64,000 bases of DNA from contig NZ_RQTJ01000010.1 of NCBI RefSeq assembly GCF_003858535.1, positions 26,108 through 90,107 of the forward strand, in the 5' to 3' direction. This document shows positions 1 to 8,229 of this stretch, one piece after another (positions within the stretch are counted from its first letter, which is position 1; each line of letters opens with the position of its first letter). The stretch is from Paenimyroides viscosum. Lineage in GTDB: Bacteria > Bacteroidota > Bacteroidia > Flavobacteriales > Flavobacteriaceae. The notes beneath the pieces are model-generated. The model searched no databases and was not told the origin of the DNA. It worked only from the letters and a program-made list of their open reading frames with translations. A program made the position numbers and the translations under genes.

Positions 1-764
1 CTAAACAAGCAGTAGCTTACCGTGAAATGTCTTTAATTTTACGTCGTCCACCAGGTCGTGAGGCGTATCCTGGAGACGTTTTCTATCTTCACTCTCGTTT
101 ATTAGAGCGTGCTGCAAAAGTAATCGGTGACGATGAAATCGCAAAAAACATGAACGATTTACCAGAATCGTTAAAGCCAATCGTTAAAGGTGGTGGTTCG
201 TTAACTGCTTTACCAATTATCGAAACTCAGGCTGGTGACGTTTCTGCATATATTCCAACAAACGTAATTTCGATTACAGACGGACAGATTTTCTTGGAGT
301 CTGATTTATTTAACGCAGGTGTACGTCCGGCAATTAACGTAGGTATTTCGGTATCTCGTGTTGGAGGTAACGCGCAAATTAAATCAATGAAAAAAGTTGC
401 AGGTACTTTAAAATTAGACCAAGCACAATTCCGTGAATTAGAAGCTTTCGCGAAATTTGGTTCAGATTTAGATGCAGTAACTTTAAACGTAATCGAAAAA
501 GGTCGTCGTAACGTTGAAATCTTAAAGCAAGCGGTAAACGATCCGTATTCTGTTGAAGATCAGGTTGCAATTATCTATGCAGGTTCTAAAAACTTGTTAC
601 GTAACGTTCCTGTAGAAAAAGTAAAAGAATTCGAAAAAGAATTCTTACAAGTATTAAACTTATCGTACCGCGATACTTTAAATGCGTTAAAAGCAGGTAA
701 CTTGTCTGACGAAGCTACAGCTACATTAGAAAAAGTTGCGAAAGAAGTATCGTCTAAATACTAA
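1..764 (+). CDS. atpA: ATP synthase F1 subunit alpha, C-terminal part (5' end outside window)
   Basis: This is the catalytic-core alpha subunit of F1F0 ATP synthase, which carries the non-catalytic nucleotide sites of the alpha3beta3 ring on the cytoplasmic face of the inner membrane. The frame is already open at base 3 and reads [20 protein letters not shown], an alpha-subunit signature normally just past the middle of the protein, so the internal ATG at 27 is not the true start. About 253 residues are visible and end with a normal alpha C-terminus. atpG follows 88 bases downstream in the usual alpha-gamma order. The assignment is firm; only the 5' half is missing because of the window edge. 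Confidence 0.97.
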   Translation, partial: KQAVAYREMSLILRRPPGREAYPGDVFYLHSRLLERAAKVIGDDEIAKNMNDLPESLKPIVKGGGSLTALPIIETQAGDVSAYIPTNVISITDGQIFLESDLFNAGVRPAINVGISVSRVGGNAQIKSMKKVAGTLKLDQAQFRELEAFAKFGSDLDAVTLNVIEKGRRNVEILKQAVNDPYSVEDQVAIIYAGSKNLLRNVPVEKVKEFEKEFLQVLNLSYRDTLNALKAGNLSDEATATLEKVAKEVSSKY

Positions 765-852
765 TAAAAGTACAGAGTAGTTAGTATTGAGAATCTAGGT
801 TTCTAAGTTCTCAATACTACTATCTAAATTTATTTGTCTTAATTCAATTAAA

Positions 853-1713
853 ATGGCAAACTTAAAAGAAATACGTAACAGAATAAACTCGGTATCATCA
901 ACCATGCAGATTACTTCTGCAATGAAGATGGTTTCTGCAGCAAAATTAAAAAAGGCGCAAGATGCTATTACAGCTATGCGTCCGTATGCAGAGAAATTAA
1001 CCGAATTAATTCAGAACATAAGCTCAACATTAGAAGGTGATGCAGCAGGTGTTTACGCAGAACAACGCGAAGTAAACAAAGTTTTAGTAGTTGTAGTTAC
1101 ATCAAACCGTGGATTGTGTGGTGCTTTTAATGCAAACGTTATTAAAGCTACACGTACGTTAATTGATACAACGTATGCTGGTAAAAGTGTTAATGTTTTA
1201 ACAATTGGTAAAAAAGGATATGACTTGGTTGGTAAAACAGAAACTGTTTTTGCAAACCGCAGTGATTTATTCGATGCTTTAACGTTTGCAAATGTTGAAG
1301 TTGTTGCGCAACAAATTATGGATGCTTTTATTGAAGGATCTTATGATAAGGTGGAGTTGGTGTACAATCAATTTAAAAATGCAGCTACACAAATTGTACA
1401 AACAGAACAGTTTTTGCCTTTAAAGCCAATTGAAACAGAATCGAACGTAACGGTAGATTATATTTATGAGCCTTCTAAAGAAGAAATCATTTTAAATTTA
1501 ATACCTACATCGTTAAAAACGCAGTTGTACAAAGCAGTGTTAGATTCTAACGCAGCTGAACACGGTGCACGTATGACGGCTATGCACAAAGCAACCGATA
1601 ATGCGAAAGATTTACGCGATCAGTTAAAATTAACGTATAACAAAGCTCGACAAGCTGCTATTACAAACGAGATCTTAGAGATTGTTGGTGGTGCCGAAGC
1701 ATTGAATAATTAA
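853..1713 (+). CDS. atpG: ATP synthase F1 subunit gamma
   Basis: The gamma subunit is the central rotor shaft that couples proton flow through F0 to catalysis in F1. The N-terminus ANLKEIRNRINSVSSTMQIT and the C-terminus with KATDNAKDLRDQLKLTYNKA form the two long helices of the coiled-coil shaft, and the length of 286 residues is normal. It follows atpA as the apparent last gene of this operon, because a strong hairpin with a T-run lies directly downstream. The beta and epsilon genes are not here; they lie at 50.6-52.4 kb on the other strand. Confidence 0.97.
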   Translation: MANLKEIRNRINSVSSTMQITSAMKMVSAAKLKKAQDAITAMRPYAEKLTELIQNISSTLEGDAAGVYAEQREVNKVLVVVVTSNRGLCGAFNANVIKATRTLIDTTYAGKSVNVLTIGKKGYDLVGKTETVFANRSDLFDALTFANVEVVAQQIMDAFIEGSYDKVELVYNQFKNAATQIVQTEQFLPLKPIETESNVTVDYIYEPSKEEIILNLIPTSLKTQLYKAVLDSNAAEHGARMTAMHKATDNAKDLRDQLKLTYNKARQAAITNEILEIVGGAEALNN

Positions 1714-1733
1714 TACGTTTTTAGTTACTATAT

Positions 1734-1759
1734 AAGAGGCATTTTGTGCCTCTTTTTTA
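1734..1759 (+). terminator. Rho-independent terminator after atpG
   Basis: The 8-bp stem AAGAGGCA / TGCCTCTT (1734-1741 with 1747-1754) has a 5-base loop and is followed by a run of T. It ends the atpA-atpG transcript. It also shows that a GTG at 1746 inside the hairpin is not a real start for the next gene. Confidence 0.85.
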
Positions 1760-1769
1760 TTTTATATTT

Positions 1770-2402
1770 ATGGTGTATCATAAAGTTTTTATTATCCTTT
1801 TCGCAATATCTATTATTAGCTGCAAGAAAAATGATGCTATTGCAAATGAAAAATTATTAGTTGAATCTATTTCTGTTAATGATTCAATCTCTGTGTCTTT
1901 TGTTAAAAAAGATTCAATTATAAATGACAGTGTTTCATTGTATTTTCAATTAGAAAAGCCTTTAAATAATCATGCAGATGTCTTTTATGATAATTTAGCA
2001 TTTAAATTTTTCTTGAAGTACAATGAAACTAATGATTTTGATAAATTAATCATTATTAATGATAATAAGTCTTTTAACTATAAGAAGTCATTTTTTATAG
2101 AATTACAATCATTATTAGAATTAAAAGATGATTTTTTAGACAATAAAAAAAGATTAGACTTAGAGAATGTGTTTTTGAATAAAGAAATGAGTAAGGCTTT
2201 TTTCGGTGTATTTGAAGAGATAACTGAAAAATATCGTCAGATTGAAAAGATTGTAATTGATGGTTATGAAATTAAAGACACAAAGAATGTTAATAAAATT
2301 TTTATCGTTACTTATGTAATGTATTTTGGAGATACCGGAATGAGATATAAGTTATTCTATTCAATTGAAAGCGGAAAGATAATTAGATACGAGTATATTT
2401 AA
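1770..2402 (+). CDS. Predicted lipoprotein of unknown function
   Basis: This is a 210-residue protein with a lipoprotein signal: a hydrophobic segment and the lipobox IISC near residue 18, followed by charged residues (KKND). I start it at ATG 1770; the frame is open back to a GTG at 1746, but that lies in the atpG terminator. The mature part is rich in Asp, Lys, Asn and Ile and has no motif I recognise. A region with many aromatic residues near the C-terminus could form a small beta domain. Base use is very AT-rich compared with atpG, which may point to weak conservation or recent gain. Its function is unknown. Confidence 0.7.
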   Translation: MVYHKVFIILFAISIISCKKNDAIANEKLLVESISVNDSISVSFVKKDSIINDSVSLYFQLEKPLNNHADVFYDNLAFKFFLKYNETNDFDKLIIINDNKSFNYKKSFFIELQSLLELKDDFLDNKKRLDLENVFLNKEMSKAFFGVFEEITEKYRQIEKIVIDGYEIKDTKNVNKIFIVTYVMYFGDTGMRYKLFYSIESGKIIRYEYI

Positions 2403-2425
2403 TTTTGCTAGATTAATTAAAAGGA

Positions 2426-2521
2426 TATCCCTTGCTGGTGCGAGCGTCACGGCTCGTACCAAAAATAAAAAACAAACGAAAAAAAGACACGAGCAAGATG
2501 CTCGCGCCAGTGTTGGGGATA
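2426..2521. repeat. REP-like imperfect inverted repeat
   Basis: Two arms of about 32 bases (2426-2457 and 2489-2521) are near-complementary; both hold a ctggYgcgagc core and a gctcgt end, and they flank an A-rich spacer. The unit is far more GC-rich than its surroundings. Such paired, GC-rich units resemble REP/BIME elements mobilised by RAYT (Y1 transposase-like) proteins. No RAYT gene lies in this window. Confidence 0.6.
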
Positions 2522-2560
2522 ATAAAAAACAGTACTAATTTTAGTACACTTTTTAATACA

Positions 2561-2595
2561 AAAGCCTTTATTGTATGTAGATAAAGGCTTTGTTT
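2561..2595. terminator. Hairpin between convergent genes
   Basis: The perfect 10-bp stem AAAGCCTTTA / TAAAGGCTTT (2561-2570 with 2582-2591) has an 11-base loop. It lies just beyond the stop of the minus-strand LuxR gene and downstream of the plus-strand lipoprotein, so it can serve both. T-runs are short on either side. Confidence 0.6.
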
Positions 2596-2603
2596 ATTTA
2601 TTT

Positions 2604-3314
2604 TTATTCAAAATCACTGATGCTAATTTTCTTTATTAGTTCAATAAAACTATTGCTTTTTGCTTTTGTTAAGATGTTTTTTCTGTGAGTGCGAACCGTA
2701 TTGGTGCTAATTTTTAATTCAAATGCAATTCTTTCGCTATTATATCCTAGCTTAATAAGATTTAAAATTTCCAGTTCTCTTTCGCTTAGATTATACGAGT
2801 TTTGTTCGTTTATATAAACGTTATTAGATTTGTCTAAAATTTTATAATCATTTTTTGGCAAAACATCAAAATCTGCAATTCTTTTATGTATAACCAATGT
2901 TTTAGTTAAGTGTCCGCTGTTGTTTACTTCAAGCGCTTGGCATTGCTGTAAAATTCTAATGTACGATCCGTTTTTTGTTTTAATTCGATATGAGTAAGAG
3001 AGTAGGTACTTAAAATGCTCATTAAACAATAGTTTATTGGTGAAGTTTAACCCTCTTTCTTCAGAAGCAAAGAAATAAGGTACATCTTCGGGATGAATCA
3101 TACCTATTAAAAAATCAAGATTAAACTCGTGTGAATTGTAACCCGTTAATGTTTCAAAAGCTTTATTTACATACAAAATAGAGTTTTCGTAACAGTCGTA
3201 AATAAAAATGTAACTTGAAATTTGTTCAACCGATTCGGTTTTATTGTCAGCTTCAGATTGGGACTTTTGATTGTTCACTAAAACATTCCATTTTGTAGCT
3301 ATCGTGTCTTCCAT
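2604..3314 (-). CDS. PAS domain-containing LuxR-family transcriptional regulator
   Basis: This 236-residue predicted cytoplasmic sensor-regulator has two parts. The N-terminal half reads like a PAS fold (YDCYENSILYVNKAFETLTG followed by an HPEDVP segment), so it may bind a small ligand or another protein. Residues about 175-230 form a LuxR/GerE helix-turn-helix starting LSERELEILNLIKLGYN and including NTVRTHRKNILTK. There is no receiver domain and no histidine kinase nearby, so it is not an obvious response regulator. It appears to be transcribed alone. Its targets cannot be read from the sequence. Confidence 0.85.
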   Translation of the reverse strand: MEDTIATKWNVLVNNQKSQSEADNKTESVEQISSYIFIYDCYENSILYVNKAFETLTGYNSHEFNLDFLIGMIHPEDVPYFFASEERGLNFTNKLLFNEHFKYLLSYSYRIKTKNGSYIRILQQCQALEVNNSGHLTKTLVIHKRIADFDVLPKNDYKILDKSNNVYINEQNSYNLSERELEILNLIKLGYNSERIAFELKISTNTVRTHRKNILTKAKSNSFIELIKKISISDFE

Positions 3315-3393
3315 AGTTTTATTACAAGGGATTATAAGGTGTTCTAAATTACAAAATTAATTTTATAAAGAATGTTTAAATGCTCATTGATTT

Positions 3394-3888
3394 TTATTTT
3401 AAAACCATTTGAAAAGCATCTCTTGGTGAACCATCTGCAACATAAATAATACCGCAATACGTAAAACCATACTTTTTAAAGAAGTTCTGCATAGGCAGGT
3501 TATTGTTGTTGGTATCAACACGAATGTTGTTAATCTGCGTAAAACAATAATCAAAACAAGCTTTGGCAACTCCTTTAGCTTTTCCGTTTGATGCCAGTCT
3601 GTGAATAACGCCATAAGGTTCGTTATTAAGCCACTTTCCGTTATCAATGATGTTGTACGACGGTTCAGGATTATCGCCTTTCAAAAATGAAAAATAACCT
3701 ACAATTTCGGTATCGTTCCAACAAATGTATCCAATGTTTTGATTGATGTCATTCAGAATAACATCTGCTGATGGATATCCGTTAATCCATTGTGAAAGGT
3801 TGCCGTTGGCGCGCATACTATTTCGTGCAGCATCAATAACCTGCATAATGTTGTTTAAATGTTCGGGTTTTGCAATTTCTATCGTCAT
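3394..3888 (-). CDS. GNAT family N-acetyltransferase
   Basis: This 164-residue protein begins MTIEIAKPEHLNNIMQVIDA and carries the GNAT pattern: an N-terminal helix that recognises substrate, a central strand pair (GYICWNDTEIVGYFSF), a HRLASNGKAKGVAKACFDY acetyl-CoA-binding loop and helix, and a final NNNLPMQNFFKKYGF motif. It should transfer an acetyl group from acetyl-CoA to an amine; the substrate is unknown. It starts 3 bases after the stop of the upstream antiporter gene, so the two are almost certainly co-transcribed, but no functional link is evident. Confidence 0.85.
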   Translation of the reverse strand: MTIEIAKPEHLNNIMQVIDAARNSMRANGNLSQWINGYPSADVILNDINQNIGYICWNDTEIVGYFSFLKGDNPEPSYNIIDNGKWLNNEPYGVIHRLASNGKAKGVAKACFDYCFTQINNIRVDTNNNNLPMQNFFKKYGFTYCGIIYVADGSPRDAFQMVLK

Positions 3889-3891
3889 AAT

Positions 3892-6114
3892 CTATTTTGA
3901 AAATAAAGCGGTGATTTTCTTTTTATCGCCTACAAGCCATAAAATATCTCCTTTTTGTAAGGTAAATGTAGGTTGTGGATTTAAAATGCGCTCGCCATTG
4001 CGTTCAATTCCGGCAATAATACTGTTGCTGTTTTCGCGGATTTTACTTTCACGAATCGATATTCCGTTCAACGCTTCATTGGTCAATTCGAAACCTTTCA
4101 GTACAATTTCTGTATGGTAATCAACCGATCCCACCAGCGATTTATCAACAAAAAGTTCAAAATCCCTCACCTGATCGTCGGTTCCAATAACATACAAAAT
4201 ATCTTTCGGAAAAATCTTTTCGTCTTTATCGGGAATGTTTATTACCAGATCGCCACGTTTAATAATGGCAATGTTTACACCCAGTTCTTCACGCACTTTT
4301 AGTTCATTCAAGGTTTTACCGGCGATCAGTGATTCCTGCGGAATTTCAAAAGTAGTCATGTGTCCGTCCCAAGGCGTTAAATCGCTTTTATTTCTAATAG
4401 CTTCGGATCTTTCTCTATCATTAAAATTCTCAATAAACTGATGTTGAATCTTTCCGTACATATTCTGAATTTTCTTTGGAAACAGCACTGCAAACGAAAT
4501 TAATATTGCCAATACAATTACACCTGTTAACGGATTAATCAGTTCATTTATCATTATAAAAACAATTACAATGCACAATAAAATTCTAAACAAGGCAATT
4601 AATATTAGGGGTGTAATGTTTTTATTTTCGCTTTTTAGTTTGTTTAAAGATGTTGCCGCAACTCTTTGCAATGCCAAAGCATATAAAAAAGGCAAAAATG
4701 CAACAACGGTTAAAAAAATGTACAAATAATAGGTAAATGCGCCGTTAGACAATGGAATTAAATAGGAAATGCTTACAAAAACAATTCCTGCAATAATAAC
4801 CGAATGTATTACAATGTGTGATATTACTCCGGTAATGTATTTTTTCCAATGATTTGTTTTGTATATGGTTTGTGTTTCGGAAGAATAATTATCTAACCGA
4901 TCTTCCCATTTTTTAGGTAGAATAATTTTTAGTTGATGATATGCTTTTAGAGAATTTTTAATGAAAAACGGCGTAGTAAAAGTTGTTATTGCCGAAACCG
5001 CCACAACAATAGGATATAAAAATCCGCTTGTTACACCTAACGTCATACCTAAGGTGGCTATAATGAACGAAAATTCGCCAATTTGAGCCAAACTCATTCC
5101 TGCCTGAACCGATTGTTTTAAAGGCTGCCCCGATACTAAAGCGCCCATTCCAGTAGCTATTGTTTTTCCAAAAATAGTAACAATGGTTATAATTACAACA
5201 GGAAAAGCATATTCTTGTAAAGTATCCAGATTGATTAACATACCGACTGATACAAAGAAAACGGCTCCGAATAGATCTTTTACAGGTTTAATTAAATGTT
5301 CAATCTGTTCTGCTTTGGTTGTTTCGGCTATGATCGATCCCATAATAAAAGCGCCCAATGCTGGTGAAAAACCTGCTGCGGTTGCCAGAATAACCATCAT
5401 TAAACACAATGCCAACGAAACAATTAAAGTGGTTTCTTCGTTTAGCAAATTTTTTGTTCTTTTAAGTAGGGTAGGAATTAAAAAGATTCCTGCTAAAAAC
5501 CAAAGTATTAAAAAGAACGCCAGCTTAAAGATAGATTCCATTAGTTCAACTCCTGAAAACTGTTGCGATACCGCTATGGTTGATAGTAAAACCATTAATA
5601 AAATTGCGACAATATCTTCTACAATCAATGTTCCGAAAACTACACCGGCAAATTTTTGTGTTTTTACGCCTAATTCATCAAACGCTCGTAGAATAATGGT
5701 TGTGGATGACATGGAGAGAATTGCTCCTAAAAAAATACTGTCGATAAAATTCCAACCTAAAAGTTTACCGGTTGTAAAACCAATAATAATCATGGATACA
5801 ATTTGCACACCGGCAGTAATACTAGCAGAACCGCCCACTTTTACGAGTTTTTTAAAACTGAATTCCAGTCCTAAACTAAAAAGTAAAAATATCACGCCAA
5901 TTTCTGCCCAGACTTCTACGTTGCCCATTTCTTGAACTGTAGGAAACAAAGGAAAATGCGGACCTGCCAAAAAACCAGCTATTAAATAACCCAAAACCAA
6001 AGGTTGTTTTATCTTTTTAAAGATTAAAACGGCAACTCCGGCGGTCATTAATATCAAACCTAAATCTGAAATCAATGGGTATAAATGATGTGAGGTTTCT
6101 ACAGCTGCTGGCAT
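3892..6114 (-). CDS. Kef-type cation:proton antiporter (CPA2) with two RCK_C domains
   Basis: This 740-residue inner-membrane protein is of the monovalent cation:proton antiporter-2 family. Residues about 15-395 hold the antiporter core with about 12 membrane segments, including the conserved GYLIAGFLAGP and LFSLGLEFSF motifs. About four more membrane segments follow (430-545). The C-terminus has two TrkA_C/RCK_C-like modules in tandem (about 570-650 and 660-740). There is no intervening TrkA_N Rossmann domain as in KefB/KefC. The likely role is K+ or Na+ efflux in exchange for H+, gated by a ligand at the C-terminal modules. It heads a two-gene unit with the GNAT gene. Confidence 0.88.
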   Translation of the reverse strand: MPAAVETSHHLYPLISDLGLILMTAGVAVLIFKKIKQPLVLGYLIAGFLAGPHFPLFPTVQEMGNVEVWAEIGVIFLLFSLGLEFSFKKLVKVGGSASITAGVQIVSMIIIGFTTGKLLGWNFIDSIFLGAILSMSSTTIILRAFDELGVKTQKFAGVVFGTLIVEDIVAILLMVLLSTIAVSQQFSGVELMESIFKLAFFLILWFLAGIFLIPTLLKRTKNLLNEETTLIVSLALCLMMVILATAAGFSPALGAFIMGSIIAETTKAEQIEHLIKPVKDLFGAVFFVSVGMLINLDTLQEYAFPVVIITIVTIFGKTIATGMGALVSGQPLKQSVQAGMSLAQIGEFSFIIATLGMTLGVTSGFLYPIVVAVSAITTFTTPFFIKNSLKAYHQLKIILPKKWEDRLDNYSSETQTIYKTNHWKKYITGVISHIVIHSVIIAGIVFVSISYLIPLSNGAFTYYLYIFLTVVAFLPFLYALALQRVAATSLNKLKSENKNITPLILIALFRILLCIVIVFIMINELINPLTGVIVLAILISFAVLFPKKIQNMYGKIQHQFIENFNDRERSEAIRNKSDLTPWDGHMTTFEIPQESLIAGKTLNELKVREELGVNIAIIKRGDLVINIPDKDEKIFPKDILYVIGTDDQVRDFELFVDKSLVGSVDYHTEIVLKGFELTNEALNGISIRESKIRENSNSIIAGIERNGERILNPQPTFTLQKGDILWLVGDKKKITALFSK

Positions 6115-6170
6115 AAAAGTACGCGAATATTTGTTTTAAAGATACAAAAAACCTATTATTAAAAGGAACA

Positions 6171-6204
6171 AAAAAAACGCCTTCGGTTTAAAGAAGGCGT
6201 TTTA
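6171..6204 (-). terminator. Terminator after the TonB receptor/DUF5689 operon
   Basis: The 11-bp stem AAAACGCCTTC / GAAGGCGTTTT (6174-6184 with 6193-6203) is followed, on the minus strand, by a T-run. It lies just past the stop of the DUF5689 gene and isolates that operon from the antiporter gene downstream. Confidence 0.85.
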
Positions 6205-6221
6205 GTATTTGTAATTAATTG

Positions 6222-7601
6222 TTATTGAATTTCTATATTATCAATGTGTAAATCGTAAGCGGCATTGTTTCCAACTTTTAACGCAAAAAGATCTCCAGCG
6301 GTAGATTTATTAAGATCAACATCGGCAATGTTTAAGGTAACCTTAACCCATTTACCGTTTGTGTTTATGGTTCCACCATAAGCATTTGTTCCGTTGCCAG
6401 CATCATTAAGGTCGGCTTTGTTTAATACAACTGCACTGCTTCCTAAATTTGTTACGTTAAAAACATCGTAACCTGTTGTAGCACGGTATATGTTGAATGA
6501 TAATGATTTTGCAGCTGTTCCTTTCACCCAAAAAGTTATTTTTGTTGGTGTTGCAGGAATATTTCCATGTGCAGAAGCTAAAATTGTAAAAACATAATCG
6601 TTTGCAGTTGGTGTACCGTTAAGGTGTAACGAATTAGTACCTAAAGCACCTGTGCCAACCCCTTGAACTGCATAAGATTTTAAGCCAAAACTGTTTATTG
6701 AACTATTAAAGTTTGTCCAATTTTCAAAATCGGCTGCAGTGAATAATAAGTTTGTAGGTGCAACAGGTTCTTCGCCTTCTCCAGGTTCTTCGCCAATACG
6801 GTTTTCTGTTAGTTGAATATCATTGAACGTACGTGCCATAAATTGATAATCGCTGTTGAACTTGGTTAAAACCCCACGAATTTTTCCGCTGTTATTTGGT
6901 ATTACTTGTGATGCAAATTTTGCAAATTCACTGGTTCTAAAAATCATGGTTCCGCTAGCATCTAAAATGTTGTGGTTTGTAGCGCCGCCCAACACATTCG
7001 ATGCATCGTAATAAGTTTTATCAACCGCATTGTCTGCAAACTGTACTTGATCAATTTCTACTAAGGTGTTGATGTAATTGTCGTTTTTAAGATCTGCCAA
7101 AGTAATGGTTTTGGCTAATTCTGCTTCAGGAATTATTACGTTTGATGCAAATACTTTTTTGTAGAAATCTTGCGGACGCATTCTACCAACGCTTGTTTCT
7201 TCGAAAACATCGCCTAAAACAACCGATCCGTTTACAACAGAAAAGTACATATCTTTTAAATAGATATAAACTTTACGCCCCGGTGCTATATGGTTTACTA
7301 TGTTGTACATATCAACAGAAATAGACAAGCCTTTGGTGCCTTCTATGTTTTGTAATGATACCGATTTGTAAAACGTTCCGCCTTCATCGGTAGATGATAC
7401 GTAGGCTTCTAAAATATCGTCTTCGGTATATTGTTGCAACGTTGTATTTGCTTTAGTGTATAATTCTTCTAAAGTAATTGTTGGTGTTGCGTTATGGTAT
7501 TCTATTGTGGGTGCAGTAGCGTCGTCACTGTTTGCACAACTTGTTGTTACTAATGTTGCAACCAATGCTAAGGCTGCAAATGTATATTTTAATGCTTTCA
7601 T
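6222..7601 (-). CDS. DUF5689 domain-containing lipoprotein
   Basis: This is a 459-residue predicted outer-membrane lipoprotein. The signal ends in the lipobox VTTSCANSDD near residue 22. Residues about 35-265 match the DUF5689 type of domain (EELYTKANTTLQQYTEDD, then an OB-like region with KVYIYLKDMY). Residues about 285-459 form a separate beta-rich, jelly-roll-like domain ending LHIDNIEIQ, resembling carbohydrate-binding or choice-of-anchor modules. It is the third gene of a receptor-lipoprotein-lipoprotein cassette, 10 bases after its neighbour, and probably sits beside the TonB receptor on the cell surface. The ligand is unknown. Confidence 0.8.
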   Translation of the reverse strand: MKALKYTFAALALVATLVTTSCANSDDATAPTIEYHNATPTITLEELYTKANTTLQQYTEDDILEAYVSSTDEGGTFYKSVSLQNIEGTKGLSISVDMYNIVNHIAPGRKVYIYLKDMYFSVVNGSVVLGDVFEETSVGRMRPQDFYKKVFASNVIIPEAELAKTITLADLKNDNYINTLVEIDQVQFADNAVDKTYYDASNVLGGATNHNILDASGTMIFRTSEFAKFASQVIPNNSGKIRGVLTKFNSDYQFMARTFNDIQLTENRIGEEPGEGEEPVAPTNLLFTAADFENWTNFNSSINSFGLKSYAVQGVGTGALGTNSLHLNGTPTANDYVFTILASAHGNIPATPTKITFWVKGTAAKSLSFNIYRATTGYDVFNVTNLGSSAVVLNKADLNDAGNGTNAYGGTINTNGKWVKVTLNIADVDLNKSTAGDLFALKVGNNAAYDLHIDNIEIQ

Positions 7602-7611
7602 TCCTTAAAAA

Positions 7612-8217
7612 TTAAAAAACTTTAATGTTATCAATCATATAAGCGCCTGCATTAGCATTTGCTGTTCCTCCGGTTGCCTTAAAAGCAATATGTATGTTTC
7701 CGCTGAATTGTGCTAAGTTAATTCCGCCAGAATTTACCCATTCGTAATTTTTTGAATTGGGTTGCGGTTTTTTAAATTCAAATTTAACCCAATTTGCAGC
7801 AGCAACATCGCCTGTGAAATTGTTTGATACAAATAGTTCTAAATAATTTTCTGTATCATTTATAACGTGGTGTTGTGCGCTTTGAAAGGTTAAACGCTTA
7901 GCATTGGCTTGGTCTAAATTAATTACTGGTGTAATAAACCAACCAATGTTTAATGGTTGCCCACTTTGAAAAGGGGAAAATTCATAGTAACCATTTCCTC
8001 TGTTATCTTTATTGCCAAACCATTCTTTTGTACCAACTTCTGAAAAATTAGTAAAAGGGGTTTCGTCAAAAGTACCTTCAACTACTTGTTGAAAATCTAC
8101 TAAATAAATAATTTTATTATGTTGTGGTAATTCCTGTTCGTCTTCTGGTGAACAAGCTGTAAATATACTTGCGAAAGTTAAAACAGCTATTGGGAATATG
8201 TATTTTAATTTTTTCAT
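7612..8217 (-). CDS. Choice-of-anchor J-like lipoprotein
   Basis: This 201-residue lipoprotein has a signal ending in the lipobox FTACSPEDEQ (Cys near 22). The mature part is one beta-sandwich domain that starts KIIYLVDFQQVVEGTFDETP and ends AGAYMIDNIKVF, a pattern seen in choice-of-anchor J/DUF5017-like surface domains. It lies 12 bases after the TonB receptor and 10 bases before the DUF5689 lipoprotein, so all three genes form one unit. It probably acts as an extracellular binding partner of the receptor. The assignment rests on fold-level resemblance only. Confidence 0.65.
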   Translation of the reverse strand: MKKLKYIFPIAVLTFASIFTACSPEDEQELPQHNKIIYLVDFQQVVEGTFDETPFTNFSEVGTKEWFGNKDNRGNGYYEFSPFQSGQPLNIGWFITPVINLDQANAKRLTFQSAQHHVINDTENYLELFVSNNFTGDVAAANWVKFEFKKPQPNSKNYEWVNSGGINLAQFSGNIHIAFKATGGTANANAGAYMIDNIKVF

Positions 8218-8229
8218 ATCACTTTAAAA

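Noticed and set aside
1746..1769. GTG start 24 bases upstream of the lipoprotein at 1770
   Set aside because: It lies in the atpG terminator hairpin, and the residues it adds do not fit a lipoprotein signal.
5183..5935. A 250-codon open frame on the plus strand within the antiporter gene
   Set aside because: It is antisense to a well-supported membrane protein, has no start context and reads as low-quality sequence rich in Ile, Ser and Thr.
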